A stretch of 64,000 nt of DNA from Marinomonas spartinae (lineage in GTDB: Bacteria; Pseudomonadota; Gammaproteobacteria; Pseudomonadales; Marinomonadaceae). The notes beneath the pieces are model-generated. The model saw nothing but the letters and a program-made list of their open reading frames with translations. It was not told the origin of the DNA and made no database searches. Positions 27,111-36,254 of this stretch are shown here, one piece after another. The DNA lies in NCBI RefSeq assembly GCF_900089775.1, contig NZ_FLOB01000001.1, positions 744,001 to 808,000 on the forward strand. Reading direction: 5' to 3'. A program made the translations under genes and the position numbers. Within the stretch, counting starts at the first letter, position 1; the number at the start of each line of letters is the position of its first letter.

Positions 27111-27587
27111 TTACTGAGTAGTGTCTGTCTCAGCTTGTTGGCTTTGTAAGCTTTCTACGTACAACGCATCAAAGTTAATCGGTGCTAGCATAATAGCAGG
27201 GAAGCTGCCTTTTACCACGATAGAGTCGACGTTTTCCCGAGCGTATGGGAACAAGGTCGCCGGACAGAAAGCACCAAGAGCGTGATGAAGTTGCTGATCA
27301 TCCAGACCAGAGATGACAAACAAACCACCTTGCTGTACTTGAACCAAATAAGCAGGCTCATCGCTGTTTTTAACGTTTACTGTGAGGTCTAGAACGACTT
27401 CATAAACACTTTCGCCAACTTGACGGCTGCGCGTGTTGAGTTCTAAGCCCACTTCTGGGTTCCACTCTTCTTGGAAGACCATTGGAGAGCGTGGAGACTC
27501 AAAAGAAATGTCTTTCAAAAAGACGCGTTGCATAGAAAGCTGTGGGCCTTGCTCTTCGGTTTCGGTCGCTGCAGTGTTTTCAGCCAT
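27111..27587 (-). CDS. secB: Protein-export chaperone SecB
   Basis: The 158-residue cytoplasmic tetrameric chaperone keeps preproteins unfolded and hands them to SecA. The conserved core is visible: [84 protein letters not shown]. Normal length. It follows grxC after 92 bp and forms the usual rhodanese-grxC-secB cluster. Confidence 0.96.
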   Translation of the reverse strand: MAENTAATETEEQGPQLSMQRVFLKDISFESPRSPMVFQEEWNPEVGLELNTRSRQVGESVYEVVLDLTVNVKNSDEPAYLVQVQQGGLFVISGLDDQQLHHALGAFCPATLFPYARENVDSIVVKGSFPAIMLAPINFDALYVESLQSQQAETDTTQ

Positions 27588-27679
27588 GGTTACTCTTTCC
27601 TTTGTAGGGTTATTATTATCGCTGCATCAGAGCAGCGCCTGCCATAATAAGGCATCTGTATGTTAAGACGACTCCAAGC

Positions 27680-27934
27680 TTATTTAGCCAGTAGAGCGTC
27701 TAACTTTTGTTCACGTTCAAGGGCGAAGAGTTCATCACAGCCCCCGACGTGTAATTCATCTATCCAGATTTGTGGAACCGTATGGCGGCCACTTTTTTCC
27801 ATCATTTCTTGGCGGCGCTCACGCTGACCGTCTACGTTAATCTCGTTAAAATCGACGCTTTTGCTGGTTAGTAGCTGCTTTGCACGGATGCAAAAAGGGC
27901 AGTAATCGCTAGAGTAGATGGTGACATTGGCCAT
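27680..27934 (-). CDS. grxC: Glutaredoxin 3
   Basis: The 84-residue dithiol glutaredoxin has the active site CPFC at residues 12-15. The cis-Pro loop HTVPQIWID and the GSH-binding GGCDELFALE motif are also present. It reduces protein and mixed disulfides with glutathione in the cytoplasm. The gene lies 7 bp after the rhodanese gene, so the two are very likely co-transcribed. Confidence 0.95.
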   Translation of the reverse strand: MANVTIYSSDYCPFCIRAKQLLTSKSVDFNEINVDGQRERRQEMMEKSGRHTVPQIWIDELHVGGCDELFALEREQKLDALLAK

Positions 27935-27941
27935 GGTTGCC

Positions 27942-28364
27942 TCACTTAGTTTTTACCAGTGGTAAGTTGGATGTTTGCCATTCCGTTATACCACCTTTCA
28001 GTTTAAAGACTTTTGTAACCCCTGCTTTATTTAATTCTTTGGCAGTGGCATTTGAATTCATGCCTGTTTTACACGCCACGATAATGGCCTTGTCTTTGTG
28101 CTTTTCAAGCTTGTTTAGGCTGCTTTTAATTTTGTCTGAAGGAATGTTGATTGCGCCAGTAATGTGTCCAGTTTTGAACTCTTTTTCTGGGCGAATATCT
28201 AGAACAATAGCTTCGTCATTGTTCATCATGGTGGTCGCTGTGCTTGTAGACACGCCTTTAGGGCCGCCTTTGGTTTCATTGAAGATCAATGTAATCAAAA
28301 TCGCGACGAAGACCGCGACCAGTTCCCAGTGGTTGGTTGCAAATGTAATAAGTTGGTTGATCAT
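27942..28364 (-). CDS. Membrane-anchored rhodanese-like protein (YibN type)
   Basis: The 140-residue protein has an N-terminal membrane helix (about 12-25, LVAVFVAILITLIFN) and one rhodanese domain (about 45-135). Its active-site loop, ACKTGMNSN, has Cys about 106 intact. YibN-type proteins sit at the inner membrane next to grxC and secB; proposed roles are sulfur transfer or help with membrane-protein insertion. The arrangement here is the standard one. The start has a normal context (MINQLITFATNHW). Confidence 0.88.
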   Translation of the reverse strand: MINQLITFATNHWELVAVFVAILITLIFNETKGGPKGVSTSTATTMMNNDEAIVLDIRPEKEFKTGHITGAINIPSDKIKSSLNKLEKHKDKAIIVACKTGMNSNATAKELNKAGVTKVFKLKGGITEWQTSNLPLVKTK

Positions 28365-28566
28365 AATCTCGTAGGCCTATTTAAAAACTGCCAGCATTAT
28401 ACACGGCCTGTGGAATCGGTACATACTCTGTGATGATCAGTGGTAACGAATATGGAAGGGGACGTACTTGATATGGGGTAAATAACCATCAATAGCAAGC
28501 CGTTTAAGACCTGCTATTTTAATGGTTTTTTTATGCTAAGTCGCCAAGAATAACCGCTGATTTGCG

Positions 28567-29367
28567 CTATTTTGTGTTGGTGGAGTCGAAAATTTTATCA
28601 GCATTGCCTTCGATAAAACTGTCGAACAGTGTTCCATCAGGTTGTACATGGCGACGGGCAAACTCATAAAAACAACTTGGAATGGTTTTTTCTTCGCCAT
28701 CAGCAAAGGTGTAGTTTATTTTGTCGGCCATGGTAGAAGATTGCTCCAGAAAAAGCTCAGGAGAGCCTTTTACTAATCCACCCACTTGGTTCAATACATA
28801 ACCCTCGTTTTGAAGCAGTTGATTGACTTCTTCAATGCTGGTGAAGGTGTCTAGTTTATTGATACTTACGGTGAAATGGTTCGCTTGTAATCCCATGGTG
28901 GCTAACCAAGCCGCGTATTCACTGTGCTCGGCAAGGGTATCGTAATCCTTCAGGGTGATGGTTTCCCAGAGGCGGCCTGACCAGAAAATTTCAGGGGTTT
29001 GTACGGCATCTTTTGGGATCTGTTTAATCAAGCCCTGGATAATGTGTTGACAGTTTTCTGGTAGTTCTTCAACCAGTAACTCAGATAAGAATATTTTAGG
29101 CAAAGAGGAGTCACTGTGTTTGTAACAACGGGCCACAAGGTGTTTGTTTTCAAAACGAAATGCACCATAGGCTTTATAGCCCATGCTTTCGAGCTGCGGT
29201 TCTAGCTTTGCCAAGGCAATCGGTGAGTTGGCGAATGTGCGAAAGGCAACATGGTCATTAAGAACCTCTTCGCCATGGCTTTTAAACAAAGTTTGTATAC
29301 GATCGGCTTGCGGTGTCACTTTGACATAGCTTTGCCATAGGGAGTCAAAGAACGTGGATGGCTGCAT
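28567..29367 (-). CDS. DUF1338 / HglS-like metalloenzyme (possible 2-oxoadipate to 2-hydroxyglutarate)
   Basis: This 266-residue VOC-fold protein belongs to the short DUF1338 class. The start at 29367 is fixed by GAGG six bases upstream; the frame to 29400 has no such site. The likely metal ligands are His39 (NDHVAFRTF), His164 (QANHFTVS) and Glu235 (CFYEFARRH), with Arg43 as a carboxylate binder. The longer family member HglS of Pseudomonas putida turns 2-oxoadipate into D-2-hydroxyglutarate in lysine breakdown. The neighbouring aminoadipate-semialdehyde dehydrogenase and pipecolate-oxidase-like genes make the same role plausible here. The assignment by length class is uncertain, since HglS is about 460 residues. 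Confidence 0.75.
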   Translation of the reverse strand: MQPSTFFDSLWQSYVKVTPQADRIQTLFKSHGEEVLNDHVAFRTFANSPIALAKLEPQLESMGYKAYGAFRFENKHLVARCYKHSDSSLPKIFLSELLVEELPENCQHIIQGLIKQIPKDAVQTPEIFWSGRLWETITLKDYDTLAEHSEYAAWLATMGLQANHFTVSINKLDTFTSIEEVNQLLQNEGYVLNQVGGLVKGSPELFLEQSSTMADKINYTFADGEEKTIPSCFYEFARRHVQPDGTLFDSFIEGNADKIFDSTNTK

Positions 29368-29496
29368 AGTAACCTCGATTTCATTGTTGTATTTGCTCAA
29401 CTGTACTGGATTATTAGCGGAAGATACAAAGGGTAAAAAAGCACTGGTTGATGCGTTTTGATCATGCGACAGGGAGTTCCATATGCCAAACGTCCG

Positions 29497-30384
29497 TTAC
29501 TGTCGGTCTGTATTTAAAGAGGGATTGAGTGTCCCATGCGTTTTAGTACTGACGATGTTAGCTTTGGCCGATAAAATCGCTTGGATCAAATGGGCAGGAA
29601 AACTGTGTTGTTTGTGATGGGCTAACCCCACCATACGTTTTAGATTGATGTCGTTTAATGGTCGAATGTATATGTCGGTTCTGCCTCGTGCTGAGTGCTC
29701 TGGGATTAAAGAAATACCTAATCCTGCAGCCACTAGGTCTAGAGCATACTCTTCTGTTTTGACTGTCGCACGCACGTCCATTGATAAGCCACTTTTTTGC
29801 ACCAGATAATCCCATGACTCTAAGATGTCGCAAGGCGTACGCGAAATAAAGGGCTGTCGGTCTATTTGCTTGATGGATAAATTGGCGAAGTCAGATAACC
29901 AATGATCGGTAGGCATGGCGATGACGTATTCGTCTTCCCATAAGGGATAGAATACATCGTCATCTTGTTTGTAGCGGCTGCATGTGAAGCGTAAATCAGC
30001 ACTCTCGGTATCATCAACCAAGCTAAGTTTCAGTTCAGGCACTTCTTCTAACATGGTTTTGATGACTTTGCCTATCAAAGCACCGGATAAAAAAGGCATC
30101 AATGAAATCGATAGGTCGAGTGATTCGGCCGGTTGAGAAAATAGCTCTCGCATGGCGTTCATTTCACTGACCATTCTACAGGCATGAGGGTAGAGCTGGG
30201 TGCCACTGTCGGTTGGTGTAACGCCTTTGGAGTGGCGTACAAATAAGTTGGTGCCTAGATCGTCCTCCAGTTGCGCTAGGGTGGCAGAAATAGAGGGCTG
30301 GGCGACAAAGCAGCGTTTGGCGGCGGCGCTCAAACTACGTTCTTCAAACACCGCAATAAAATAGCGTAATGATCGGATGTCCAT
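29497..30384 (-). CDS. LysR-family regulator divergent from the ALDH gene
   Basis: This 295-residue LysR protein has its winged HTH at residues 1-60 (LRYFIAVFEERSLSAAAKRCFVAQPSISATLAQLEDDLGTNLFVR) and an effector domain after about 90. It lies between the DUF1338 gene and the divergently read aldehyde dehydrogenase, 194 bp from the latter. It is therefore the obvious candidate to control lysine or pipecolate catabolism. The co-inducer is not known. The C-terminal tail of about 15 residues after the domain is low in structure. Confidence 0.88.
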   Translation of the reverse strand: MDIRSLRYFIAVFEERSLSAAAKRCFVAQPSISATLAQLEDDLGTNLFVRHSKGVTPTDSGTQLYPHACRMVSEMNAMRELFSQPAESLDLSISLMPFLSGALIGKVIKTMLEEVPELKLSLVDDTESADLRFTCSRYKQDDDVFYPLWEDEYVIAMPTDHWLSDFANLSIKQIDRQPFISRTPCDILESWDYLVQKSGLSMDVRATVKTEEYALDLVAAGLGISLIPEHSARGRTDIYIRPLNDINLKRMVGLAHHKQHSFPAHLIQAILSAKANIVSTKTHGTLNPSLNTDRQ

Positions 30385-30578
30385 GTCTAACTCAGCGTCA
30401 TTGATGAATAGTTTAATCGGTAATGGGAACAGTATGGCGTAGGCTATAGGTAAAAACTAGACCAGAGGCAGGAAATCAGTATTTCTCAATTCAGTCAAAG
30501 GCAGTATATGGTGAAGACATTAGAGGTAACGCGGTTTGGCGTCGCCTAGCTCCTTGAATTTAACTAAAGAGGTTCCCC

Positions 30579-32123
30579 ATGACATTAGCTTGTTTAGACA
30601 CGCTCGATATCAATACGCTCAAACAGGGCGAGACGTTTTTCAGCGTATTAACGGGTAATACACAAGTATTGGGCAGTGGTAGTTCGTTTTCTGTTCGTAG
30701 CCCAATTGATGGCGCGGTACTTTCCACTTTTCAAAATGCTACGCCAAGCCAGCTGGATAAGGTGAATGATGAGCTAAAAGACGCCTTTAAAGCGCTGCGT
30801 CTTGTACCAGCACCACGCCGTGGTGAATTGGTTCGTCGTATTGGCGAAGAAGCCCGTAAGTATAAACACGAACTGGCCCAAGTGATTTCCCTCGAAGCTG
30901 GTAAAATCCTCCCAGAAGCCCTGGGTGAAGTGCAAGAGTGGATTGATGTCTGTGACTTCGCGGTGGGACAATCGCGTATGCTGCATGGCTTGTCGATCGT
31001 TTCAGAACGCCCAGGTCACCGAATGATGGAACAATGGCAACCATTGGGGCCTGTAGCTGTGATTACTGCATTCAATTTCCCTATGGCGGTTTGGTCTTGG
31101 AACACCATGCTTGGTTTAGTGTGTGGCGATCCTGTCTTGCTGAAGCCATCTGAAAAAGCACCTTTATGTGCGTTGGCCATGTACCAAATAGCGCAAAATG
31201 TCATCGCCGACATGCCGGATATTCCGAAAGCATCGGTCAGTGTGATGATTGGCGATCGTGAGCTTGGTGAAGCCATTTCGGCAAGCGATACTTTCCCGCT
31301 TGTCTCTGCAACTGGGTCGACTGCTATGGGACGGGCTGTTGCCAAAACCGTCGCGGGTCGTCTTGGTCGTTCCTTGCTGGAGCTCGGTGGAAACAATGCC
31401 ATGATTGTATCCCAAACAGCGGATTTGGATTTGGCACTGCGCGCGATTGTGTTTTCGGCAGCCGGAACCGCAGGCCAGCGCTGTACCACATTGCGTCGTT
31501 TGATTGCCCATGAATCGATTGTCGATGGTTTGGTAGAGCGTTTGACAAAATCTTATGGTTCGCTGCGTATTGGTAACCCATTATCAGATGGTAACTTGGT
31601 TGGGCCACTGATTGATGAAGGCAGCTTTGCCCGTATGCAAGCGGCTCTTGAAGCAGCAAAACAACAAGGTGGAACCATTGTTTGTGGTGGCGATCGAGTA
31701 ACCGAAGGGGTTCCCGAAGGGGGATTTTATGTGCGTCCAGCGATCGTTCGTATCGCCCCTGATGCGCCCATTGTCCACGAAGAAACCTTTGCTCCGATTC
31801 TTTATGTATTGACCTACTCGTCATTTGACGAAGCCATTGAGATCCAAAACGAAGTACCGCAAGGTCTGTCTTCAGCGGTTTTCACTGAGAGTATGCGTGA
31901 GGCGGAATTATTTATGTCTCCAGCTGGATCCGATTGTGGCATTGCGAACGTGAATATTGGTACCTCTGGCGCAGAAATTGGCGGCGCTTTCGGTGGTGAA
32001 AAAGACACAGGGGGCGGTCGTGAGTCTGGCTCTGATGCGTGGCGAAACTATATGCGTCGCACGACGAATACTGTTAACTACGGTGGCGACTTACCTTTGG
32101 CTCAGGGAATTGTTTTTGAGTAA
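30579..32123 (+). CDS. amaB: Aldehyde dehydrogenase, ALDH7 / aminoadipate-semialdehyde type
   Basis: The 514-residue NAD-dependent dehydrogenase has the ALDH7-type sequence: QWQPLGPVAVITAFNFPMAVWSWNTMLGLVCGDPVLLKPSEKAPL, the general base in LLELGGNNAM, and catalytic Cys about 302 in GTAGQRCTTLRRL. Also present is the C-terminal TSGAEIGGAFGGEKDTGGGRESGSDAWRNYMRR. ALDH7 enzymes oxidise L-2-aminoadipate 6-semialdehyde to aminoadipate in the lysine/pipecolate route (AmaB in P. putida). The upstream AGAGG site and ATG are clear. The pipecolate-oxidase-like gene follows after an internal terminator. The gene name follows that context; betaine or other aldehydes are less likely. Confidence 0.85.
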   Translation: MTLACLDTLDINTLKQGETFFSVLTGNTQVLGSGSSFSVRSPIDGAVLSTFQNATPSQLDKVNDELKDAFKALRLVPAPRRGELVRRIGEEARKYKHELAQVISLEAGKILPEALGEVQEWIDVCDFAVGQSRMLHGLSIVSERPGHRMMEQWQPLGPVAVITAFNFPMAVWSWNTMLGLVCGDPVLLKPSEKAPLCALAMYQIAQNVIADMPDIPKASVSVMIGDRELGEAISASDTFPLVSATGSTAMGRAVAKTVAGRLGRSLLELGGNNAMIVSQTADLDLALRAIVFSAAGTAGQRCTTLRRLIAHESIVDGLVERLTKSYGSLRIGNPLSDGNLVGPLIDEGSFARMQAALEAAKQQGGTIVCGGDRVTEGVPEGGFYVRPAIVRIAPDAPIVHEETFAPILYVLTYSSFDEAIEIQNEVPQGLSSAVFTESMREAELFMSPAGSDCGIANVNIGTSGAEIGGAFGGEKDTGGGRESGSDAWRNYMRRTTNTVNYGGDLPLAQGIVFE

Positions 32124-32165
32124 GGGAGATCTCAAGCCTTACGATTAGCGTCTATAGCATGAAAG

Positions 32166-32198
32166 CAAAGGTGAGCAGACGCTCGCCTTTGTTGTTTT
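32166..32198 (+). terminator. Terminator between the ALDH and flavoprotein genes
   Basis: CAAAGGTGAGC pairs with GCTCGCCTTTG (one G-T pair) around AGAC, followed by TTGTTTTT. It should end or weaken transcription before the flavoprotein gene, which may then have its own promoter in the next 30 bp or be expressed at a lower level. Confidence 0.75.
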
Positions 32199-32230
32199 TA
32201 CCTTGTTCTCATTTACTTTGAGGTTTGATT

Positions 32231-33502
32231 ATGTCTGATGCAGTATGCGATTCATTATGGCGGGCAACTGCGCCAGCAGGTCCCGAACTCACGCCTTTAA
32301 CGGGGTCACAGGATGTGAGTGTGGTGATCGTCGGTGGCGGTTTTACAGGATTATCGGCGGCTTTGCATTTGGCTAGATTAGGCGTCAGTGTAGCAGTGGT
32401 GGAGGCTCAAGAAATCGGTTTCGGTGGCTCAGGTCGTAATGTGGGTCTAGCCAATGCGGGGGTTTGGTTAGAGCCTGACCAGCTAGATCAAGCTCTTGGC
32501 CCTGAAGCGGGTAGGGTGATGTATGACGCTTTGGCTGCTGCGCCAGATTATGTCTATGGCTTGATTGATGAATATAAAATTGAGTGCGAAGCGGTACGTC
32601 ATGGCACTTTACATGCGGGCGTCGGAAAAGCAGGACTGGCACAACTGCAACGTCGCTATGAACAAATGAAGAAGCGTGGTGCACCAGTAGAGCTTTTAGG
32701 CGCTTCCGAAGCGCAATTACGTATTGGGTCGAGCAAATTTAATTCGGCTTTATTTGATCCTCGTGCAGGGACCATTCAGCCCCTAGCGTATGCCCGAGGC
32801 CTAGCCCATGCCGCGATTAAAGAGGGTGCAAAGCTTTATGATTACTCGCCAGTAGACAGCATTTTACCCTGTGAAAATGGTTGGCAAGTGAAAACCAATC
32901 AAGGAGAAGTGCGCGCTGAAAAAGTCATTTTGGCGACCAATGCCTACAGTGAACATGGAGTGAGAGTACAAGCGCGCAAGTTCGTCCCCATCTTTTACAG
33001 CCAACTGGCGACTAAACCGCTCAATAGCGAGCAGTTGGCGAAAATTTTGCCAAATAAAGAAGGTGTTTGGGACACTTGCACGGTCATGAGTTCGTTTCGT
33101 ATGGACAAGCAAGGTCGCTTGGTGTTTGGAGGTATGGGCGGTGAAGGTCGTGTGTTATCGAACTGGGCGACCCAACGAGTCACGGAAATATTCCCTGTTT
33201 TAAATAAGATCGAATGGGATTATTGCTGGACTGGCAAAATTGCTTACAGTGAAGATCACCTCCCCCACTGCCAACAGCTACAGCAGGGATTATACAGTGT
33301 CGCAGGCTATAGTGGTCGAGGCATTGGACCGGGAACCATTATGGGTAAAGAACTCGCTGAATGGTTTACTGATCAGCGCGACTCGCTCTCGGTACCCACT
33401 ACCTTGTTGCGTAATATCCCTTTGCGTGAACTGAAACGGATGTTTTATGAAGTAGGGGCTCATACTTATCATTATGGACAAAAGGCACATGCGTTAGAGT
33501 AG
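32231..33502 (+). CDS. amaA: FAD-dependent oxidoreductase, probable L-pipecolate oxidase
   Basis: This 423-residue DAO-family flavoprotein has a Rossmann FAD motif VVIVGGGFTGLSAALHLARLGVSVAVVEA (about 28-56) and the FGGSGRNVGLANAG segment. The C-terminal YSGRGIGPGTIMGKELAEW region binds FAD in this family. AmaA of P. putida oxidises L-pipecolate to piperideine-6-carboxylate, which opens to the substrate of the ALDH7 enzyme encoded just upstream; that pairing is the main reason for the call. Start ATG 32231 has GAGG eight bases upstream; a TTG at 32225 is rejected. Related enzymes oxidise other amino or imino acids, so the substrate is inferred. Confidence 0.78.
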   Translation: MSDAVCDSLWRATAPAGPELTPLTGSQDVSVVIVGGGFTGLSAALHLARLGVSVAVVEAQEIGFGGSGRNVGLANAGVWLEPDQLDQALGPEAGRVMYDALAAAPDYVYGLIDEYKIECEAVRHGTLHAGVGKAGLAQLQRRYEQMKKRGAPVELLGASEAQLRIGSSKFNSALFDPRAGTIQPLAYARGLAHAAIKEGAKLYDYSPVDSILPCENGWQVKTNQGEVRAEKVILATNAYSEHGVRVQARKFVPIFYSQLATKPLNSEQLAKILPNKEGVWDTCTVMSSFRMDKQGRLVFGGMGGEGRVLSNWATQRVTEIFPVLNKIEWDYCWTGKIAYSEDHLPHCQQLQQGLYSVAGYSGRGIGPGTIMGKELAEWFTDQRDSLSVPTTLLRNIPLRELKRMFYEVGAHTYHYGQKAHALE

Positions 33503-33690
33503 CGTCACAGATGAGTGCTCGGTCCCGCTTTTTGGTCCTGGTCTCATTCACATCATGACATGTGCTAGTTGAACGGTATGGAATGAAATGAGTGCGCAAT
33601 AATAGTGCATTCGTATCATTCAATGTTTGGGAAACTGTATCGAATACGTTACAGTTAACCTCTCTAATTTTAATAAGTAATGGCTACCAC

Positions 33691-34596
33691 ATGCGGCGTT
33701 ATATTCCGTCGTCAACCGCGCTCAAGTGTTTTGAAGCATCGGTTAGACATCTTAGTTTTACTCGTGCTGCTCAAGAACTGCATCTTACGCAGAGTGCAGT
33801 GAGTCGTCAGATTCGTAATCTGGAAGAATTTTTGTCACGGGATTTATTTATTCGTTTGAATAAGCGGCTTGTGTTAACTAGTACCGGAGCGGCGTACTAC
33901 AAGGAGGTGGTGCCGCTTTTAGATGGTATGGAAATCGCCAGCTTAAAAATGCTCCATCGGGAAGATGAAAAAACGACACTAACAATTTCAGCCCTCCCCA
34001 CTTTTTCCTCTTACTGGCTGATGCCGCGTTTGGCTCTGTTCCAGCAGGCTCACCCTGAATTTCAAATTAAGCTTCGTTCATTAGATGATGCGGCAAAGAT
34101 TGATGCAGATAGCATCGACATCATTTTGCATTATGGTGGCGATCATTGGCCCCGAGCGGTTTCTCATCGGCTTATCTCAGAAAAAGTGATTGCGGTGTGC
34201 TCACCTCGGCTTTTGCGCCAATTTGATGACACCAAAGCCTTGGCTGATTGGCAGTGCCATGATGTGATCCAGTTTCCTTTGTTACATCTGTCATCGCGAA
34301 TGAATGCGTGGCCTGATTGGCTGGTGGCTAAAGGGTTAGAAAGTGGTTCGTTTGCGGGCACGTCTTTTGCTCATTTTCATATGTTGTTAGAAGCCGCGAA
34401 AAATAACATGGGCATTGCTATTATGCCGACTATTTTGACTGAACAGGCGTTAGAGACTAAAGAGCTTGTTGCCCCTTTTGGCGAAGAAGTCAGAACGCCC
34501 AATGAGTATTTGTTATCCTATCCGGCAGACAAAGCGGATTTAGAACAAGTGGTTGCGTTTCGAGATTGGCTATTAGCGAATATTGGCAGTGAATAG
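33691..34596 (+). CDS. LysR-family regulator, GcvA-like
   Basis: The 301-residue LysR protein is of the GcvA/AmpR subtype, recognisable from YIPSSTALKCFEASVRHLSFTRAAQELHLTQSAVSRQIRNLEEFLSRDLFIR. The ATG at 33691 starts exactly at the helix-turn-helix; the open frame from 33592 would add 33 unlikely residues. It lies 188 bp downstream of the flavoprotein gene on the same strand and may regulate it. Target and ligand are not known. Confidence 0.87.
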   Translation: MRRYIPSSTALKCFEASVRHLSFTRAAQELHLTQSAVSRQIRNLEEFLSRDLFIRLNKRLVLTSTGAAYYKEVVPLLDGMEIASLKMLHREDEKTTLTISALPTFSSYWLMPRLALFQQAHPEFQIKLRSLDDAAKIDADSIDIILHYGGDHWPRAVSHRLISEKVIAVCSPRLLRQFDDTKALADWQCHDVIQFPLLHLSSRMNAWPDWLVAKGLESGSFAGTSFAHFHMLLEAAKNNMGIAIMPTILTEQALETKELVAPFGEEVRTPNEYLLSYPADKADLEQVVAFRDWLLANIGSE

Positions 34597-34710
34597 AGAA
34601 GATTAATGGTTAGAATAGAAAGCAGAGCCTGTAACAAAATTACATGTCTGTGATAGTATCGAAGCAAATGTACCGAAACATCATTATGACCAACTTACGG
34701 ATGGATCACC

Positions 34711-36246
34711 ATGAATAAGAAAACTACAGCACTCTTTATTCTTGACGGGTGGGGCTACAGTGACACGTCAAAATCCAATGCAATTGCCGTAGCCAATACG
34801 CCAAACTGGGATGCTCTATGGGAAAACCAAGCTCATTCTTTTATCAAAACATCGGGTCTTGCGGTTGGCTTACCAGAAGGGCAAATGGGCAACTCAGAAG
34901 TGGGCCATATGAACCTTGGCGCGGGTCGTGTGGTGTACCAGAATTTCACTCGAATCGGCAAAGCCATTGAAGACGGCAGTTTTTTTGAAAATGACGTGCT
35001 GGTTAGCGCGGTCGACAAAGCTGTTAAAGCCGGCAAAGCGGTTCATATCATGGGGTTATTGTCGGATGGTGGGGTTCATAGCCACTATGAACAAATCATC
35101 GCGATGTGTGAGTTGGCAGCAAAACGTGGTGCGAAAGCGGTTTATGTTCATGGTTTCACCGATGGCCGGGATACCCCTCCACGCTCGGCAAAAACCCCCA
35201 TTGTGACGTTAGAGGAGAAGCTAAAAGCATTAGGTGTTGGCAAGATTGCTACCTTAACTGGCCGTTATTTTGCAATGGATCGTGATAATCGTTGGGATCG
35301 TGTCCAAACGGCTTATGATGCCATTGTTATGGGCAAAGGCCTGTTTCAAGCAGAGACGGCAGAAGAGGCCATTCAAGCGGCGTATGATCGTGATGAAAAT
35401 GATGAGTTTGTGAAAGCCTCTGTGATTGGTGAGCCCGTTTCCGTACAGGATGGTGATACGATTGTCTTTGCCAACTTTAGACCGGACCGCGCTCGTCAGT
35501 TGACTCGAGCGTTCACTGATCCAAATTTTGAAGGTTTCAAACGAGAAGCTCACCCTGACTATGCGGCCTTCGTCACATTCACTGAGTTTGCGGCGGATAT
35601 TGAGGCTGATGTCGCTTTCCCTCCTGTTGCATTAAGCAATACATTAGGGGAAATCTTGTCCAAAGCAGGTAAAAAACAGTTACGTATTGCGGAAACAGAA
35701 AAATACGCACATGTGACTTTCTTTTTTAACGGTGGGGAAGAGGCCGTCTTTGAGGGAGAAGAGCGCGAGTTGATTCCTTCTCCTAATGTGGCAACGTATG
35801 ATTTGAAACCAGAAATGAGTGCACCAGAGGTGACAGATAAACTCGTCGAAGTGATCAAAGCAGGTAAGTACGACACGATTATTTGTAACTTTGCTAATGG
35901 CGATATGGTAGGGCACAGTGGTATTTTTGACGCGGCGGTGAAAGCGGTTGAAGCCGTGGATGCCTGCCTTGGTCGCATTGTGGAGGCATTGCAAGAGAAT
36001 GGCGGTCAATGTTTGATTACGGCAGATCACGGCAATGTTGAGCAAATGTTGAGTGATGATGGTTCTCAGCCTTTAACATCGCATACCAATGGGCCTGTGC
36101 CTTTGGTTTTGTTTGCCCCAAATGGCGATCAACATCTAGGGCTGAGAGATGGGGCGTTATCAGACATCGCACCCACTTTGCTGGAGATGATGGGTATGGA
36201 CAAGCCAGAAGAAATGAGTGGCACCAGTCTACTCACGCATTCGTGA
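34711..36246 (+). CDS. gpmI: 2,3-bisphosphoglycerate-independent phosphoglycerate mutase
   Basis: The 511-residue Mn-dependent glycolytic enzyme interconverts 3- and 2-phosphoglycerate. Catalytic Ser62 lies in [11 protein letters not shown]. Metal ligands are in [19 protein letters not shown] and [25 protein letters not shown] and [14 protein letters not shown] are also diagnostic. It opens a four-gene run (gpmI-envC-ctpA-yibQ), with envC starting 8 bp after its stop. This arrangement is common in gammaproteobacteria. Confidence 0.97.
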   Translation: MNKKTTALFILDGWGYSDTSKSNAIAVANTPNWDALWENQAHSFIKTSGLAVGLPEGQMGNSEVGHMNLGAGRVVYQNFTRIGKAIEDGSFFENDVLVSAVDKAVKAGKAVHIMGLLSDGGVHSHYEQIIAMCELAAKRGAKAVYVHGFTDGRDTPPRSAKTPIVTLEEKLKALGVGKIATLTGRYFAMDRDNRWDRVQTAYDAIVMGKGLFQAETAEEAIQAAYDRDENDEFVKASVIGEPVSVQDGDTIVFANFRPDRARQLTRAFTDPNFEGFKREAHPDYAAFVTFTEFAADIEADVAFPPVALSNTLGEILSKAGKKQLRIAETEKYAHVTFFFNGGEEAVFEGEERELIPSPNVATYDLKPEMSAPEVTDKLVEVIKAGKYDTIICNFANGDMVGHSGIFDAAVKAVEAVDACLGRIVEALQENGGQCLITADHGNVEQMLSDDGSQPLTSHTNGPVPLVLFAPNGDQHLGLRDGALSDIAPTLLEMMGMDKPEEMSGTSLLTHS

Positions 36247-36254
36247 GGTAACAG

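Noticed and set aside
31016..31824. Several long minus-strand frames inside the aldehyde dehydrogenase gene
   Set aside because: They are antisense shadows caused by codon bias of a strongly coding region; none has a recognisable domain.
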